Source of the DNA: Idiomarina ramblicola
Lineage (GTDB): Bacteria; Pseudomonadota; Gammaproteobacteria; Enterobacterales; Alteromonadaceae
NCBI RefSeq assembly: GCF_003987255.1
Contig: NZ_PIQC01000003.1
Location: 1 to 64,000 of the forward strand
DNA: 64,000 nt
Direction: 5' to 3'
Each line of letters starts with the position of its first letter. Position 1 is the stretch's first letter. Below the pieces are notes generated by a model that made no database searches, was not told the origin of the DNA, and saw only the letters and a program-made list of their open reading frames with translations. Of this stretch, positions 47,602 through 55,299 are shown piece after piece. A program made the translations under genes and the position numbers.

Positions 47602-49086
47602 ATGCTTAAACCTGTAAATAAATCACCAGGAACAACTAATAGTGAGCGGCAGCTCGCAAGCTTAGCCCAAGAAGCCTTTTTTGGCTTATGGTCGTATCCA
47701 AACATCTACACTAGCGAAGGTCTGTCGAAAAATAAATCAGGGAAAGAGCTGGCGGACGTACTAGTAGTTTTTGATAACAAAGTTATTTTATTCTCAGATA
47801 AAAGCATTAAGTTCAACGAGAGTAAGCCCATAGAGGTTGCTTGGCCAAGGTGGTACAAAACAGCTGTAAAAAAATCTGCAGACCAATTAATGGGAGCTTA
47901 TAAGTGGCTTAAAGAACACCCAAACGAGATTTACTTAGACCACAAGTGTGAAAATCCTTTTCCTATCAAATTCACTTGTGAAAATGTCGATATCCACTTA
48001 GTTGTAATAGCAAGTAATATAGCAAAATCAGCAGACCGATATTGGCAAGAACCCACATTAACCAGTTTCTTCCACAACTTCTTAGCTGATGAGAACAATA
48101 TGCCGGACACCCCGTTCTCCCTTGGAAAAACCACAAGAAATGAAAAGTTTATACACGTAATGGATGAGCGAGGGCTAGGTTTACTATTAGATGAGCTATC
48201 TACAGCTTCAGATTTTATAGACTACCTGGAAGCCAAAGAGGAAGCCATCCTTAGTAAGAAATTACTAGTGGCGGCAGCTGAGGAGGAAATTCTGGCTTAT
48301 TATTTGGCAAACCGAAGTTCCTTTTACGGATATGGGAGTATCTCAGATTTAAATAGACAAAACTTGCAGGATGCCCCCTTATTACTAGCTCAAGGACAAT
48401 GGACTGAGTTCAAGGAGACCCTTGCCTATCAGGAACTGAAGGAGGTCCGCGAAACTAGTGAAAACTGGGACTACTTGATATCCCTTCTATCCAAACATAT
48501 TTTAGATGCGACTGTAGGAGCTGCTAGCGAGTTAGACATAAACATTCACGAACGTGCCGCCCGAAGTCTAGCCTCTGAGAACCGGAACTCAAGATATACT
48601 TTAGCGCGAGTATTCAAGGAAAAACTTGACTCTCTAGCGGTAAACGAACGAAGTAGTAGGCTTATACTGTCGCCCTGTTACCCCAACCGGCTTTATCTCT
48701 TTCTCTTTGTCCCATGGTCTCACACAATCGAAAATTATGATTCATATCGAGATAAAAGACGTAATTTCATCGGGCTATACGCCCAAGTAGCAAAAACTTT
48801 ATATGAAACAGTAGAAGAAATAGTCGTTATTGCAACTGAGCCACCTAACCCTTGGGGTCGCTCTGAGGATGTCATAGTCTTCGACACTCCAGGTAAGGTA
48901 ACTACTCAAGATAAGGAAAGAGCTCAAGAGATCATGAAACAGTTTAGTATTTTAAATACTAATAAAAAAACTTTGCATCAGCCATTATCAAAAAATGGTC
49001 GTAAAACTAAGAAAGTAGGAAGAAATGAGAAATGTCCGTGTGGTTCAGGCCTTAAGTTTAAGAAGTGTTGCTTAACAAAGAGATAA
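47602..49086 (+). CDS. Nuclease-like protein with C-terminal SEC-C zinc motif
   Basis: 494 residues from the ATG at 47602, which has GGAGAGGAA just before it; the frame extends upstream to an unlikely TTG. Near residues 47-70, GKELADVLVVFDNKVILFSDKS looks like the core strands of a restriction-endonuclease fold, with acidic residues and a lysine in a non-standard order. The last 23 residues are a SEC-C motif (CPCGSG...KKCC) that binds zinc. I do not know a function. Location beside the kinase operon suggests defence cargo. Confidence 0.7.
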   Translation: MLKPVNKSPGTTNSERQLASLAQEAFFGLWSYPNIYTSEGLSKNKSGKELADVLVVFDNKVILFSDKSIKFNESKPIEVAWPRWYKTAVKKSADQLMGAYKWLKEHPNEIYLDHKCENPFPIKFTCENVDIHLVVIASNIAKSADRYWQEPTLTSFFHNFLADENNMPDTPFSLGKTTRNEKFIHVMDERGLGLLLDELSTASDFIDYLEAKEEAILSKKLLVAAAEEEILAYYLANRSSFYGYGSISDLNRQNLQDAPLLLAQGQWTEFKETLAYQELKEVRETSENWDYLISLLSKHILDATVGAASELDINIHERAARSLASENRNSRYTLARVFKEKLDSLAVNERSSRLILSPCYPNRLYLFLFVPWSHTIENYDSYRDKRRNFIGLYAQVAKTLYETVEEIVVIATEPPNPWGRSEDVIVFDTPGKVTTQDKERAQEIMKQFSILNTNKKTLHQPLSKNGRKTKKVGRNEKCPCGSGLKFKKCCLTKR

Positions 49087-49100
49087 GGGGCAACGCCCCT
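49086..49100. terminator. Short hairpin between convergent genes
   Basis: AGGGGC / GCCCCT with a three-base loop between the SEC-C gene and the recombinase stop. It lacks a clear T-run, so terminator function is uncertain. Confidence 0.35.
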
Positions 49101-49659
49101 ATAGTTCAAGCTCAACAAAGTCCCTATCAACATCCTCCTGAGTAATTCCTATATAACGCAATGTAACTGCCTCTGAGCTATGTCTTAGCATCTTCATAAC
49201 TCGAGCTAAGTCATTGGTGTTTTTGTATAGGTGGTAACCACGAGTTTTACGCATCGAATGTGTGCCCAGCTCTAAACCAACTTCCTCACCAATCATAGAG
49301 ATCGCCTTGGATACGTATCGGCGACTTAACGGCTTTGGCGATTGGTTAAATGACCAGCGGTTCCTGTAAGACTGAAACAGATAAACATGATCAGGACGCT
49401 CTGATCTTATACGTTCAATTATTACTCGCGCTTTCTCATTCAACTTAATGGTCGCTAGCTTGCCGGTTTTGCCTTCACGTAAAATTAGCCGGTCACCTTG
49501 AATGTCACTAAACTTAATAGACAGTAAATCAGAAATGCGTAACGCTAAGTTTAATCCAATGTTCCAGATATCGGCTATCTGTTGGCCATACGTCTTCTCC
49601 AATAAATAACCAACGATTTTAACTTTGTCTAAGTCTTTCACTGCTTGCACTTCAGGCAT
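49099..49659 (-). CDS. Compact tyrosine recombinase (catalytic domain only)
   Basis: 186 residues from the ATG at 49659 (MPEVQAVKD), which has AAGGAA correctly spaced; the upstream ATG at 49683 has none. Full catalytic set: Arg in NLALRISDLLSI, Lys in REGKTGK, H-x-x-R in THSMRKTRG, His in MLRHSSEAVT and Tyr in LRYIGIT. It lacks the N-terminal core-binding domain of the main integrase. This second recombinase suggests that the RadC module arrived as, or is still, a separate mobile unit. Confidence 0.85.
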   Translation of the reverse strand: MPEVQAVKDLDKVKIVGYLLEKTYGQQIADIWNIGLNLALRISDLLSIKFSDIQGDRLILREGKTGKLATIKLNEKARVIIERIRSERPDHVYLFQSYRNRWSFNQSPKPLSRRYVSKAISMIGEEVGLELGTHSMRKTRGYHLYKNTNDLARVMKMLRHSSEAVTLRYIGITQEDVDRDFVELEL

Positions 49660-49781
49660 GGTTAAGTTCCTTATTTGCCGCATTTAAAGGGAACGGGAAC
49701 TTCAAAGCCTAATTAGCTCTTCTGTGCCCGTTTTATAAGGGATGTAGCGTTCCCAAAAGTACAATTTGGGAACTTGGTCTT

Positions 49782-50219
49782 TCAGGGAGCCGAACGAGAC
49801 GAAAAGCTTTGGTTAAATAATCGTACACCGACCTCTTCCAAAGCAACTCTAACGCTCTCAACAACGTCAGGCTCTATCGACAGGCCATTCGCATACACAC
49901 CTTTGTCGAACGTTAAAACAGCTCCGTACGCTTTCGCTTTGGACGCTGCCCGCTTAATGCCTTCACTATCAACCGCAGAGTCATCTCTGATGTGGTGACG
50001 GATTTGGTAGGACGTGATGACATAACCCCGCTCATCAAGCAGGAGCAGGCCCAGTGGGCTTGCTGACATACTGTTAGGAAAGTCAGACTCTGACCTTAAA
50101 CATCCAGTATTTTGCTGGCGCTCTCGCAGTTGCGGTAAAAGCGCTAATGCAGTTATTGCTGCCTTAATTCCCAGCACTACCCACTTTCTCGATGCCGGTG
50201 TCTTAAATATTGCCGCCAT
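49782..50219 (-). CDS. RadC-like (JAB-fold) protein without the metal motif, putative
   Basis: 145 residues. The N-terminus has one hydrophobic stretch (VVLGIKAAITALALLPQL). The remainder follows the RadC plan (LGLLLLDERGYVITSYQIR, then AASKAKAYGAVLTFDKGVYANGLSIEPDVVESVRVAL), but where RadC has SHNHPSG this reads TFDKGVY. If the relationship is right it cannot be a metalloprotease-type enzyme. It lies 39 bases after the intact radC gene on the same strand, so it is likely co-transcribed. Relationship by eye only. Confidence 0.5.
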   Translation of the reverse strand: MAAIFKTPASRKWVVLGIKAAITALALLPQLRERQQNTGCLRSESDFPNSMSASPLGLLLLDERGYVITSYQIRHHIRDDSAVDSEGIKRAASKAKAYGAVLTFDKGVYANGLSIEPDVVESVRVALEEVGVRLFNQSFSSRSAP

Positions 50220-50258
50220 AAAGGTTTACTCCAGTATTTGGTTACAAGTGAATTAGCG

Positions 50259-50735
50259 CTAAAGAAGACCGCGCTCAGAGAATGACACGCACTCTTTACC
50301 GATAACGATGTGGTCTTTCACGTCGACGTCGATAACAGCCAGGGCCTTTTGCAGGCGCTCGGTCAGGCGGATATCCGAATTGGAAGGCTCAGGCTCTCCT
50401 GATGGATGGTTGTGTGACAGTACGAGTGAAGACGCTTTGGTTTCCAACGCAGCTCGAACCACTTCCCGTGGGTACACACTGGCCGCATTAATGGTTCCGT
50501 AGAACAACTCCCGGTACTCAATGAAGTGGCCCTTTTCATCCAGGAAGATGATGCTGAATACCTCACGCTCGTAGTGCGCCAGCTTATACGTCAAGAAATC
50601 CTTAATGACGCTCGGGTTGTAAGGCTCTTGGCCTCGTAAATGGCGCTCTTCCAGGATCTGGCTGGCGCGGTGAAAAACGTCTCGCTCAGCTTCATTGTTG
50701 GCTGACGAGTAAAAGCCTTTATCAAGTGTGTGCAT
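50259..50735 (-). CDS. RadC family JAB-domain protein (island type)
   Basis: 158 residues, the short form common on mobile elements, lacking the helix-hairpin-helix of chromosomal RadC. JAMM-type motif intact: His108, His110 and Asp121 in LSHNHPSGEPEPSNSD. Very strong ribosome site (AGGAGGT). A conserved promoter/leader motif lies 21 bases before the ATG and is shared with two other genes in this module. The function of RadC proteins is unproven. Confidence 0.9.
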   Translation of the reverse strand: MHTLDKGFYSSANNEAERDVFHRASQILEERHLRGQEPYNPSVIKDFLTYKLAHYEREVFSIIFLDEKGHFIEYRELFYGTINAASVYPREVVRAALETKASSLVLSHNHPSGEPEPSNSDIRLTERLQKALAVIDVDVKDHIVIGKECVSFSERGLL

Positions 50736-50756
50736 TGTTAACCTCCTAATTTGGTA

Positions 50757-50778
50757 AATGCACAGCAGTGATATAGGT
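50757..50778 (-). promoter_or_regulatory. Repeated leader/promoter motif, copy 1 (before radC)
   Basis: Plus-strand core GCACAGCAGTGATATAGG. On the minus strand this reads as a -10-like TATATC followed by a conserved GCTGTGC start region, 21 bases before the radC ATG. Confidence 0.6.
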
Positions 50779-50883
50779 CTGAAATCTGATGGGCTCCTAA
50801 CTATCGCAATAAAACATTACGGCTCCGACCGATGCTTTGAAAGCAAGCACGATCAATCAACACAACAGAAACTTGGAGTCATC

Positions 50884-51453
50884 ATGTATAACCCTTTTAC
50901 CTTTGACGCAAAGCATATCGAACTCATCCACAATCACTTTCACGACGACCCTTACTACATTAAAAGGGATGCGTTGGAGTCTGCAGTAAAACAAGCGTCC
51001 AACGAAATTTGGAATAACCCGACATATGGAGCTTTTGAAGCTGCAGGCGTTTACGCGTACCAGCTCATTCGCTCAAACGCTTTTGGTAGACAAAGCGGTG
51101 ATACGGCTTTGGTCTGCGCCCTGCTTTTCCTTAGGCTCTACGGTCACGGTTTTGTCTGTACACAGCAGTACCTTTACAATTTCGTCGAGCGACACGCAGA
51201 CCCTGAAACGATGGCTATCTGCCTTTCCGGTGCTTATGCCGGAGCTGAAAGCTATGTTGAGTCTCTCCATCTTGAACGGCCTCATGTCGCGATGGACATT
51301 CCTGAGATAACTCTCGATGAAGACATGGCTGTGTCGCTTACTGCCACTATAAAAATGGCTTATGACGTGAACGGAGACTACGGGGCTTGCCAAAAAATAA
51401 AGAAGCCGTGGTTAGGTGGTCGCAAACGTTGGATTAGACTGGCCGATTTATAA
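50884..51453 (+). CDS. Doc/Fic-like protein lacking the catalytic motif
   Basis: 189 residues from the ATG at 50884 after GGAG. The region HIELIHNHFHDDPYYIKRDALESAVKQA, then AAGVYAYQLIRSNAFGRQSGDTALVCALLFLRLYG, aligns with Doc toxins. Doc has NHPFxDGNKRTA at the second site; here it is SNAFGRQSGDTA, so the catalytic His and the phosphate-binding GNKR are gone. It cannot be a standard Fic transferase. No Phd-type antitoxin is adjacent. Divergent from radC. Confidence 0.6.
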   Translation: MYNPFTFDAKHIELIHNHFHDDPYYIKRDALESAVKQASNEIWNNPTYGAFEAAGVYAYQLIRSNAFGRQSGDTALVCALLFLRLYGHGFVCTQQYLYNFVERHADPETMAICLSGAYAGAESYVESLHLERPHVAMDIPEITLDEDMAVSLTATIKMAYDVNGDYGACQKIKKPWLGGRKRWIRLADL

Positions 51454-51465
51454 AACTCAGGATGC

Positions 51466-51494
51466 AAAACGGCTGTACCCTAGCAGTACAGCCG
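51466..51494 (-). terminator. Terminator after the degenerate radC-like gene
   Basis: Perfect nine-base stem CGGCTGTAC / GTACAGCCG with a seven-base loop, followed on the minus strand by TTTT. It lies six bases past the stop at 51500 and between convergent genes. Confidence 0.6.
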
Positions 51495-51499
51495 CACAA

Positions 51500-51958
51500 T
51501 CATAATAGCCCCCGCTCAGCAAGCGAGACGACCTCATCAGTTACGAGCATGCAGTCCAGTAGTGCTACGTCAATCAGGTTCAGGGCCGACTTGAGCGTTG
51601 ATAACTCGAGCTCTTTGTCAGAGTGACTCAGCTCTTTAGCCGGTGAGAAGTAACTGACAATAACAGCGGCAGCATTAACCTTGAGAACTTCACGGTACAC
51701 CATTGAAGCTGCCAGTTCTTCGCCCTCTTCAAACTCAACGTTGTCAATTAGCCGGTGTTGGCTATCTAGTAGCAGTAAACCTGCGACTTCTTTTGAGCAC
51801 TGCTGATAGTTCCCCTGGACGAACTCTTTAACCATTGAAGGCTCGGTAAAGCCTTCTCCCTGTTTAAATCGTGACTGAATTAGGAGATGCGCTTTGTTCA
51901 ACAACTCTCGCTCTGAGTTGAACTCAGCGCTCTTATCATTTTGTATTTGCTTGTGCAT
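51500..51958 (-). CDS. RadC-like protein with both catalytic histidines replaced
   Basis: 152 residues, almost the same length as the intact RadC nearby, and alignable end to end (both finish with S-x-AERGLL/SERGLL and share a KEV/REV..LLLD core). The JAMM position reads VSYFSPAKELSHSD instead of LSHNHPSG...SNSD, so His becomes Tyr103 and Ser105 while Asp114 stays. A pseudoenzyme preserved as an open frame. It has its own copy of the shared leader motif and starts M-H like the others. Confidence 0.75.
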   Translation of the reverse strand: MHKQIQNDKSAEFNSERELLNKAHLLIQSRFKQGEGFTEPSMVKEFVQGNYQQCSKEVAGLLLLDSQHRLIDNVEFEEGEELAASMVYREVLKVNAAAVIVSYFSPAKELSHSDKELELSTLKSALNLIDVALLDCMLVTDEVVSLAERGLL

Positions 51959-51984
51959 ATGGATTCCCTAAGTATTAATGTATC

Positions 51985-52006
51985 AATGCACAGCGGTAAT
52001 ATAGGT
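51985..52006 (-). promoter_or_regulatory. Repeated leader/promoter motif, copy 2
   Basis: Plus-strand core GCACAGCGGTAATATAGG, 26 bases before the ATG of the degenerate radC-like gene on the minus strand. Same core as copies at 50757 and 53770. Confidence 0.6.
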
Positions 52007-52060
52007 TTCAGATTCAACTGGACGAATAACACTAGGGAGCCCTTAAGCTCCCAAAGCATT

Positions 52061-52405
52061 TTAGTAATTAACGACGGTAGAGCCACTTCCAGTGACCACT
52101 TCAATTTCAGTCAGCGAACAGTCATCATAGACTTTAAGCTCAATGGACTCGCCATACTTCAGATCAGTCGGTAGATATGGCTTTCTTGAGTAAGGCGTTT
52201 TATCGCTGTAGTCGCAGTTACCACGGTTAACCAGCATGTCTTCCACCGTTACCAGCTCTTCAATCGATGTAATCTCAATTACGAAGTATGTGCCACCTGT
52301 ATGTCGATTGGTATGCTCCCACGCCTCAATACTCACCTGCGGGTCTGGATCGCTACATGCCCCTAATAACCCGGATAACAACGCAATCGATAGCGCTTTC
52401 TTCAT
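52061..52405 (-). CDS. Small predicted lipoprotein
   Basis: 114 residues with a short lipoprotein signal (MKKALSIALLSGLLGAC) and lipobox LGAC, so it should be anchored in a membrane. The mature part has two more cysteines (GNCDYSD, DDCSL) that could pair in the periplasm. Strong AAAGGAG site. No family recognised. It follows the same orientation as the RadC-like genes but has no copy of their leader motif. Confidence 0.75.
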   Translation of the reverse strand: MKKALSIALLSGLLGACSDPDPQVSIEAWEHTNRHTGGTYFVIEITSIEELVTVEDMLVNRGNCDYSDKTPYSRKPYLPTDLKYGESIELKVYDDCSLTEIEVVTGSGSTVVNY

Positions 52406-52650
52406 GACTCGCTCCTTTCAGTCATTGGAATAAATTCTTTCCCAGATTTTCATAACCCGCCCAAAAGAAGCTTAATTTGTGTTAAACCAACCAAAATTTA
52501 AATCTAATACCTGTCTTATAGGGACAAAGCCCTTATACGAGCGCTGAAACACGCTGTCTGTTAGGTTTTTGACCGCGCCCAGTGTTTGCACAAACTCGGT
52601 GCTTAAACTAGCTTTGCTTTAACTGTCTCAAATATATGTAGGAGCAGCCT

Positions 52651-52839
52651 GTGAGGGTCATACGTCTGAATGAGGTTAAAGACAAAATTGGGCTCAGTCG
52701 CTCAACTATTTATCGACGCATAGCTAATGGTGAATTTCCAAAGCCAATACTACTCGGCGGACGGGCAAGCGGTTGGATAGAAGATGAAATTGACGAGTGG
52801 CTAATGCTCTGTATTAATGAGTCTAGAGGTAAAAAATAA
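52651..52839 (+). CDS. AlpA-family regulator
   Basis: 62 residues from a GTG start: VIRLNEVKDKIGLSRSTIYRRIANGEFPKPILLGGRASGWIEDEIDEWL, a textbook AlpA. It is the second intact alpA of the island. Its presence near the compact recombinase supports the view that 49-54 kb was once an independent element with its own excision control. Confidence 0.88.
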   Translation: MRVIRLNEVKDKIGLSRSTIYRRIANGEFPKPILLGGRASGWIEDEIDEWLMLCINESRGKK

Positions 52840-52860
52840 AGAGAGCTCTTACGAGCCCTC
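52833..52860 (-). terminator. Terminator after the 116-residue hypothetical gene
   Basis: Minus-strand stem GAGGGCTC / GAGCTCTC (one G-T pair) with loop GTAA, followed by TTTATTTTTT. It lies at the stop of the gene ending at 52859. Confidence 0.6.
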
Positions 52861-53209
52861 AGTCGTCCTTTTTCTTGTAGGTAACCGTTAAAGTACCAGT
52901 TACTCTGTTCTTAGCAATTTCATAGTCCGGGTCCCACGTTGCTACATTGTGAGCCCCCATAAACGCCGCGGAGGCAACACCCCATATTGCTGTTGGACCG
53001 AAGAAAGATCCTGCCATCAATGTCTTACGTCCCTTTGAAAAAACTCGGCACTTCATATCGAGTGTCTCAATATGCCTTTCCAGCGTATTGATAACCTCTT
53101 TAAAATGTTTGCGCGGAACCTTCTCAATAACAAAAGACTCGTGATCACGTAACAACTTCATCAACTTCTCATCGGGTAACTCACGTACCCCATAAACCCG
53201 AACGTCCAT
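52859..53209 (-). CDS. Hypothetical protein with one glycine-rich hydrophobic segment
   Basis: 116 residues. The N-terminal half is charged. Residues about 67-92 (AGSFFGPTAIWGVASAAFMG) could be a membrane or lipid-inserting helix. The C-terminal TGTLTVTYKKKDD is strand-like. Reasonable ribosome site (GAGGG). No family recognised. It is oriented with the LytTR gene upstream, but a 137-base gap separates them. Confidence 0.6.
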   Translation of the reverse strand: MDVRVYGVRELPDEKLMKLLRDHESFVIEKVPRKHFKEVINTLERHIETLDMKCRVFSKGRKTLMAGSFFGPTAIWGVASAAFMGAHNVATWDPDYEIAKNRVTGTLTVTYKKKDD

Positions 53210-53346
53210 TTAACTAACCCTCACTGAATAAACACGAATAGGCTCAGACTAGAGGGTTACACACGCCGCAATAATTGATGGTAATTTGTGATGAGCACTA
53301 ACGAATAAGGGAGTAAACAGTAGATATAGGTGGTGGACATGGAAGG

Positions 53347-53697
53347 TTAGTCTTCTGATTGCAGACCTAGCCTCATCATTAACAACGATCTGAATTGGGG
53401 GCCAATAGGAATTTGCTGCCCATCTGACATAATACACTCGGTATAACGCCCTAACTCACTCTGTATGTGCTTCAAGTGTTTTAAATTCACAACGTAGCTA
53501 CGATGAACTTGTACGAAGTATTCAGGCATTTTCCCAAGCATAGACTGCAATGTTGCCCGGTGGAGCAAACGTCCATCATCAAAGAACAGTTCGACATAAT
53601 TTCCAGCCGCACGTAGCAAAATAACACTTGGATTCTCAATGAGAGTTATTTTGCCAGGCTCAGTTTTAATGGCTAATAGCCCATGCTCATTAATCAT
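53347..53697 (-). CDS. LytTR-type DNA-binding regulator without receiver domain
   Basis: 116 residues, essentially one LytTR domain (ENPSVILLRAAGNYVELFFDDGRLLHRATLQSMLGKMPEYFVQVHRSYVVNLKHL). The usual response-regulator receiver is absent, so control must come another way. Its ATG lies inside the stop region of an 18-codon leader peptide with a strong ribosome site, which suggests coupled translation. The promoter region has the motif shared with the radC-like genes, making this the natural candidate for their regulator. Confidence 0.88.
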   Translation of the reverse strand: MINEHGLLAIKTEPGKITLIENPSVILLRAAGNYVELFFDDGRLLHRATLQSMLGKMPEYFVQVHRSYVVNLKHLKHIQSELGRYTECIMSDGQQIPIGPQFRSLLMMRLGLQSED

Positions 53698-53746
53698 GAC
53701 CAGAGCCCTGCAAACAACAACTTTCCATACATAAGTATCTGTGCAT
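53690..53746 (-). CDS. Leader peptide overlapping lytTR
   Basis: 18 codons, MHRYLCMESCCLQGSGHD, too short for ordinary gene calling. It has a good AAGGAGAG site. Its stop TAA overlaps the first codons of the LytTR gene (ATGATTAATG). It starts M-H and sits 23 bases after leader motif copy 3, as the two RadC-type proteins do after theirs. Three cysteines in 18 residues are unusual. It may be a regulatory leader or the stub of a lost gene. Confidence 0.5.
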   Translation of the reverse strand: MHRYLCMESCCLQGSGHD

Positions 53747-53769
53747 AGCTTCTCTCCTTAATTATTGGC

Positions 53770-53791
53770 AATGCACAGCCGTGATATAGGT
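53770..53791 (-). promoter_or_regulatory. Repeated leader/promoter motif, copy 3 (before lytTR leader)
   Basis: Plus-strand core GCACAGCCGTGATATAGG, 23 bases before the leader peptide ATG. Confidence 0.6.
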
Positions 53792-54410
53792 TTGAAGTTT
53801 TGCTGAGTGAGCGGCTGTTAGTGCTCAAAATGTGGCACGCAAAAAGGTACTGGATATCCATATCTCCCTGTTAGTTAGTCCAGTTATGTTGCCCGTATTT
53901 TGTCAAACCAAAACTAGAATAGGCTCAAAAGCCGTGAACGAGTCAATTTGCGTGATAAAAGATTAAATCAAGGTGTCGGATTACTAAGCTTAAGCGATGC
54001 GGTTGCCTCTGAATGGATATTAGAAGCCCAACTTAGAGCTCAAGAATCGAATGGAGGTAATGTTAAAGCGATACCTATAATACTGGCTCTTCAAAAAGCG
54101 AGTTCGGGTTTAGCTGACCGCGACAGGTTTAGTCTGCCAGTACATCCGCAACATTGCGCATTCTTTTATTGTGTTGTGTATTTAAGTTGTTTAATGTCAA
54201 TTACATAAAAAAATCAAAGCTGAATACTTACGTGCCGTTAAAAATTTGCTGAGCATGCTTAAATTACCTTTATTCATTCAGAGAGCCTATTCGCGGCAAT
54301 GCTTGTTTGAGCAGTAACTTTAAAAGCTGGCAGCTGTTAATTGAACTAACTTCAAAGGGCGTGCGCATACTCTAAAATGTTATGAATTCACAATAGCTCG
54401 GAGAAAAACA
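53792..54410. other. Mostly noncoding join with one doubtful small frame
   Basis: About 620 bases between the LytTR promoter and the HNH gene. A plus-strand frame of 86 codons (53948-54208, TTG start, no ribosome site) contains LNQGVGLLSLSDAVASEWIL and RDRFSLPVHP. It may be a gene remnant, but I could not support it. No RNA gene or repeat seen. Confidence 0.35.
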
Positions 54411-55142
54411 GTGGATTTAGACTCTCAAGGAAAACAACTTCTTGAACTTCTGATAAGCAAGTTAGATACAGTGGTACCAGGTAAGCCAGAAACTTATATT
54501 GGTTACAAAGAGTGCCATGATCTTCTTAGGCTCCCTCGGCTGAGAGAAAAATGGGGAGAAAGTCTTAAATCACAAGGGCTTTCTTCATTGGCAGATTGGA
54601 CTGAATCAAATGATAAGCCTGGAATTACTGGAATAATTATTAATCTATCAACCAAGAAACCAGGAAAAGAATATTTTAATCTTTTTGGAAAGGACGATGA
54701 TGATTACAAGTGGTGGGCTGCTCAAATCGCTGAGTCAAAAAAGCACGATTGGTCATCATATATTTCAAAAATATTCGATTTAATCCCGAGTGACCTTAAG
54801 GTACCAGATAGAGAAGATATAACTACGTCGCGTGTAATACGAGATACATTTCTTTCGTCAAAAATAAAAGCCCTTCATTCATATAAATGTCAACTGTGCG
54901 GAATTGCGCTGAATATGCCGGAAGGCAAAAAATACGCTGAGGCTCATCACATACAACCTCTTGGTAAACCGCATAACGGCCCTGATATTATTGAAAATAT
55001 GATTTGTTTGTGCCCTAATCATCACGCTATGCTGGATTATGGGGCTATCAAAATTGACCCTAAACAAATACGGTTAGCTGATGATCATGAAATATCTCAT
55101 TGTTTTATTTCATATCATAATGATTTCATATATCGGCCCTAG
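54411..55142 (+). CDS. HNH endonuclease
   Basis: 243 residues from a GTG start. The N-terminal 150 residues hold an unrecognised domain (ETYIGYKECHDLLRLPRLREKWG, then GKEYFNLFGKDDDDYKWW). The C-terminal HNH domain has the zinc pair C160/C163 (YKCQLCG), AEAHHIQPLG with His179/180, an ENMICLCPNHHAMLD stretch with Asn and His, and DYGAI. Such proteins are often modification-dependent or plain restriction nucleases. No methylase is adjacent. Confidence 0.85.
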   Translation: MDLDSQGKQLLELLISKLDTVVPGKPETYIGYKECHDLLRLPRLREKWGESLKSQGLSSLADWTESNDKPGITGIIINLSTKKPGKEYFNLFGKDDDDYKWWAAQIAESKKHDWSSYISKIFDLIPSDLKVPDREDITTSRVIRDTFLSSKIKALHSYKCQLCGIALNMPEGKKYAEAHHIQPLGKPHNGPDIIENMICLCPNHHAMLDYGAIKIDPKQIRLADDHEISHCFISYHNDFIYRP

Positions 55143-55299
55143 CAAACCGACTTATGCGATGTTGGTCTGTTGTGTTTAGTATGGTGTCAAGGGAAGTAGT
55201 ACATTTTCGGACGAAGTAACAAAGCTCAACGTTCGTTAGTCGCTGTACTTAGCGTTACTATTCTTGCTTAGGAACAGGTGTCACGATGAGCGAAATTTT

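Noticed and set aside
50884..51453. Active Doc toxin of a toxin-antitoxin pair
   Set aside because: The Fic catalytic histidine and GNKR are missing and there is no adjacent antitoxin.
53948..54208. 86-codon frame with a TTG start
   Set aside because: No ribosome site and no recognisable domain; could be a remnant, but not supported as a gene.
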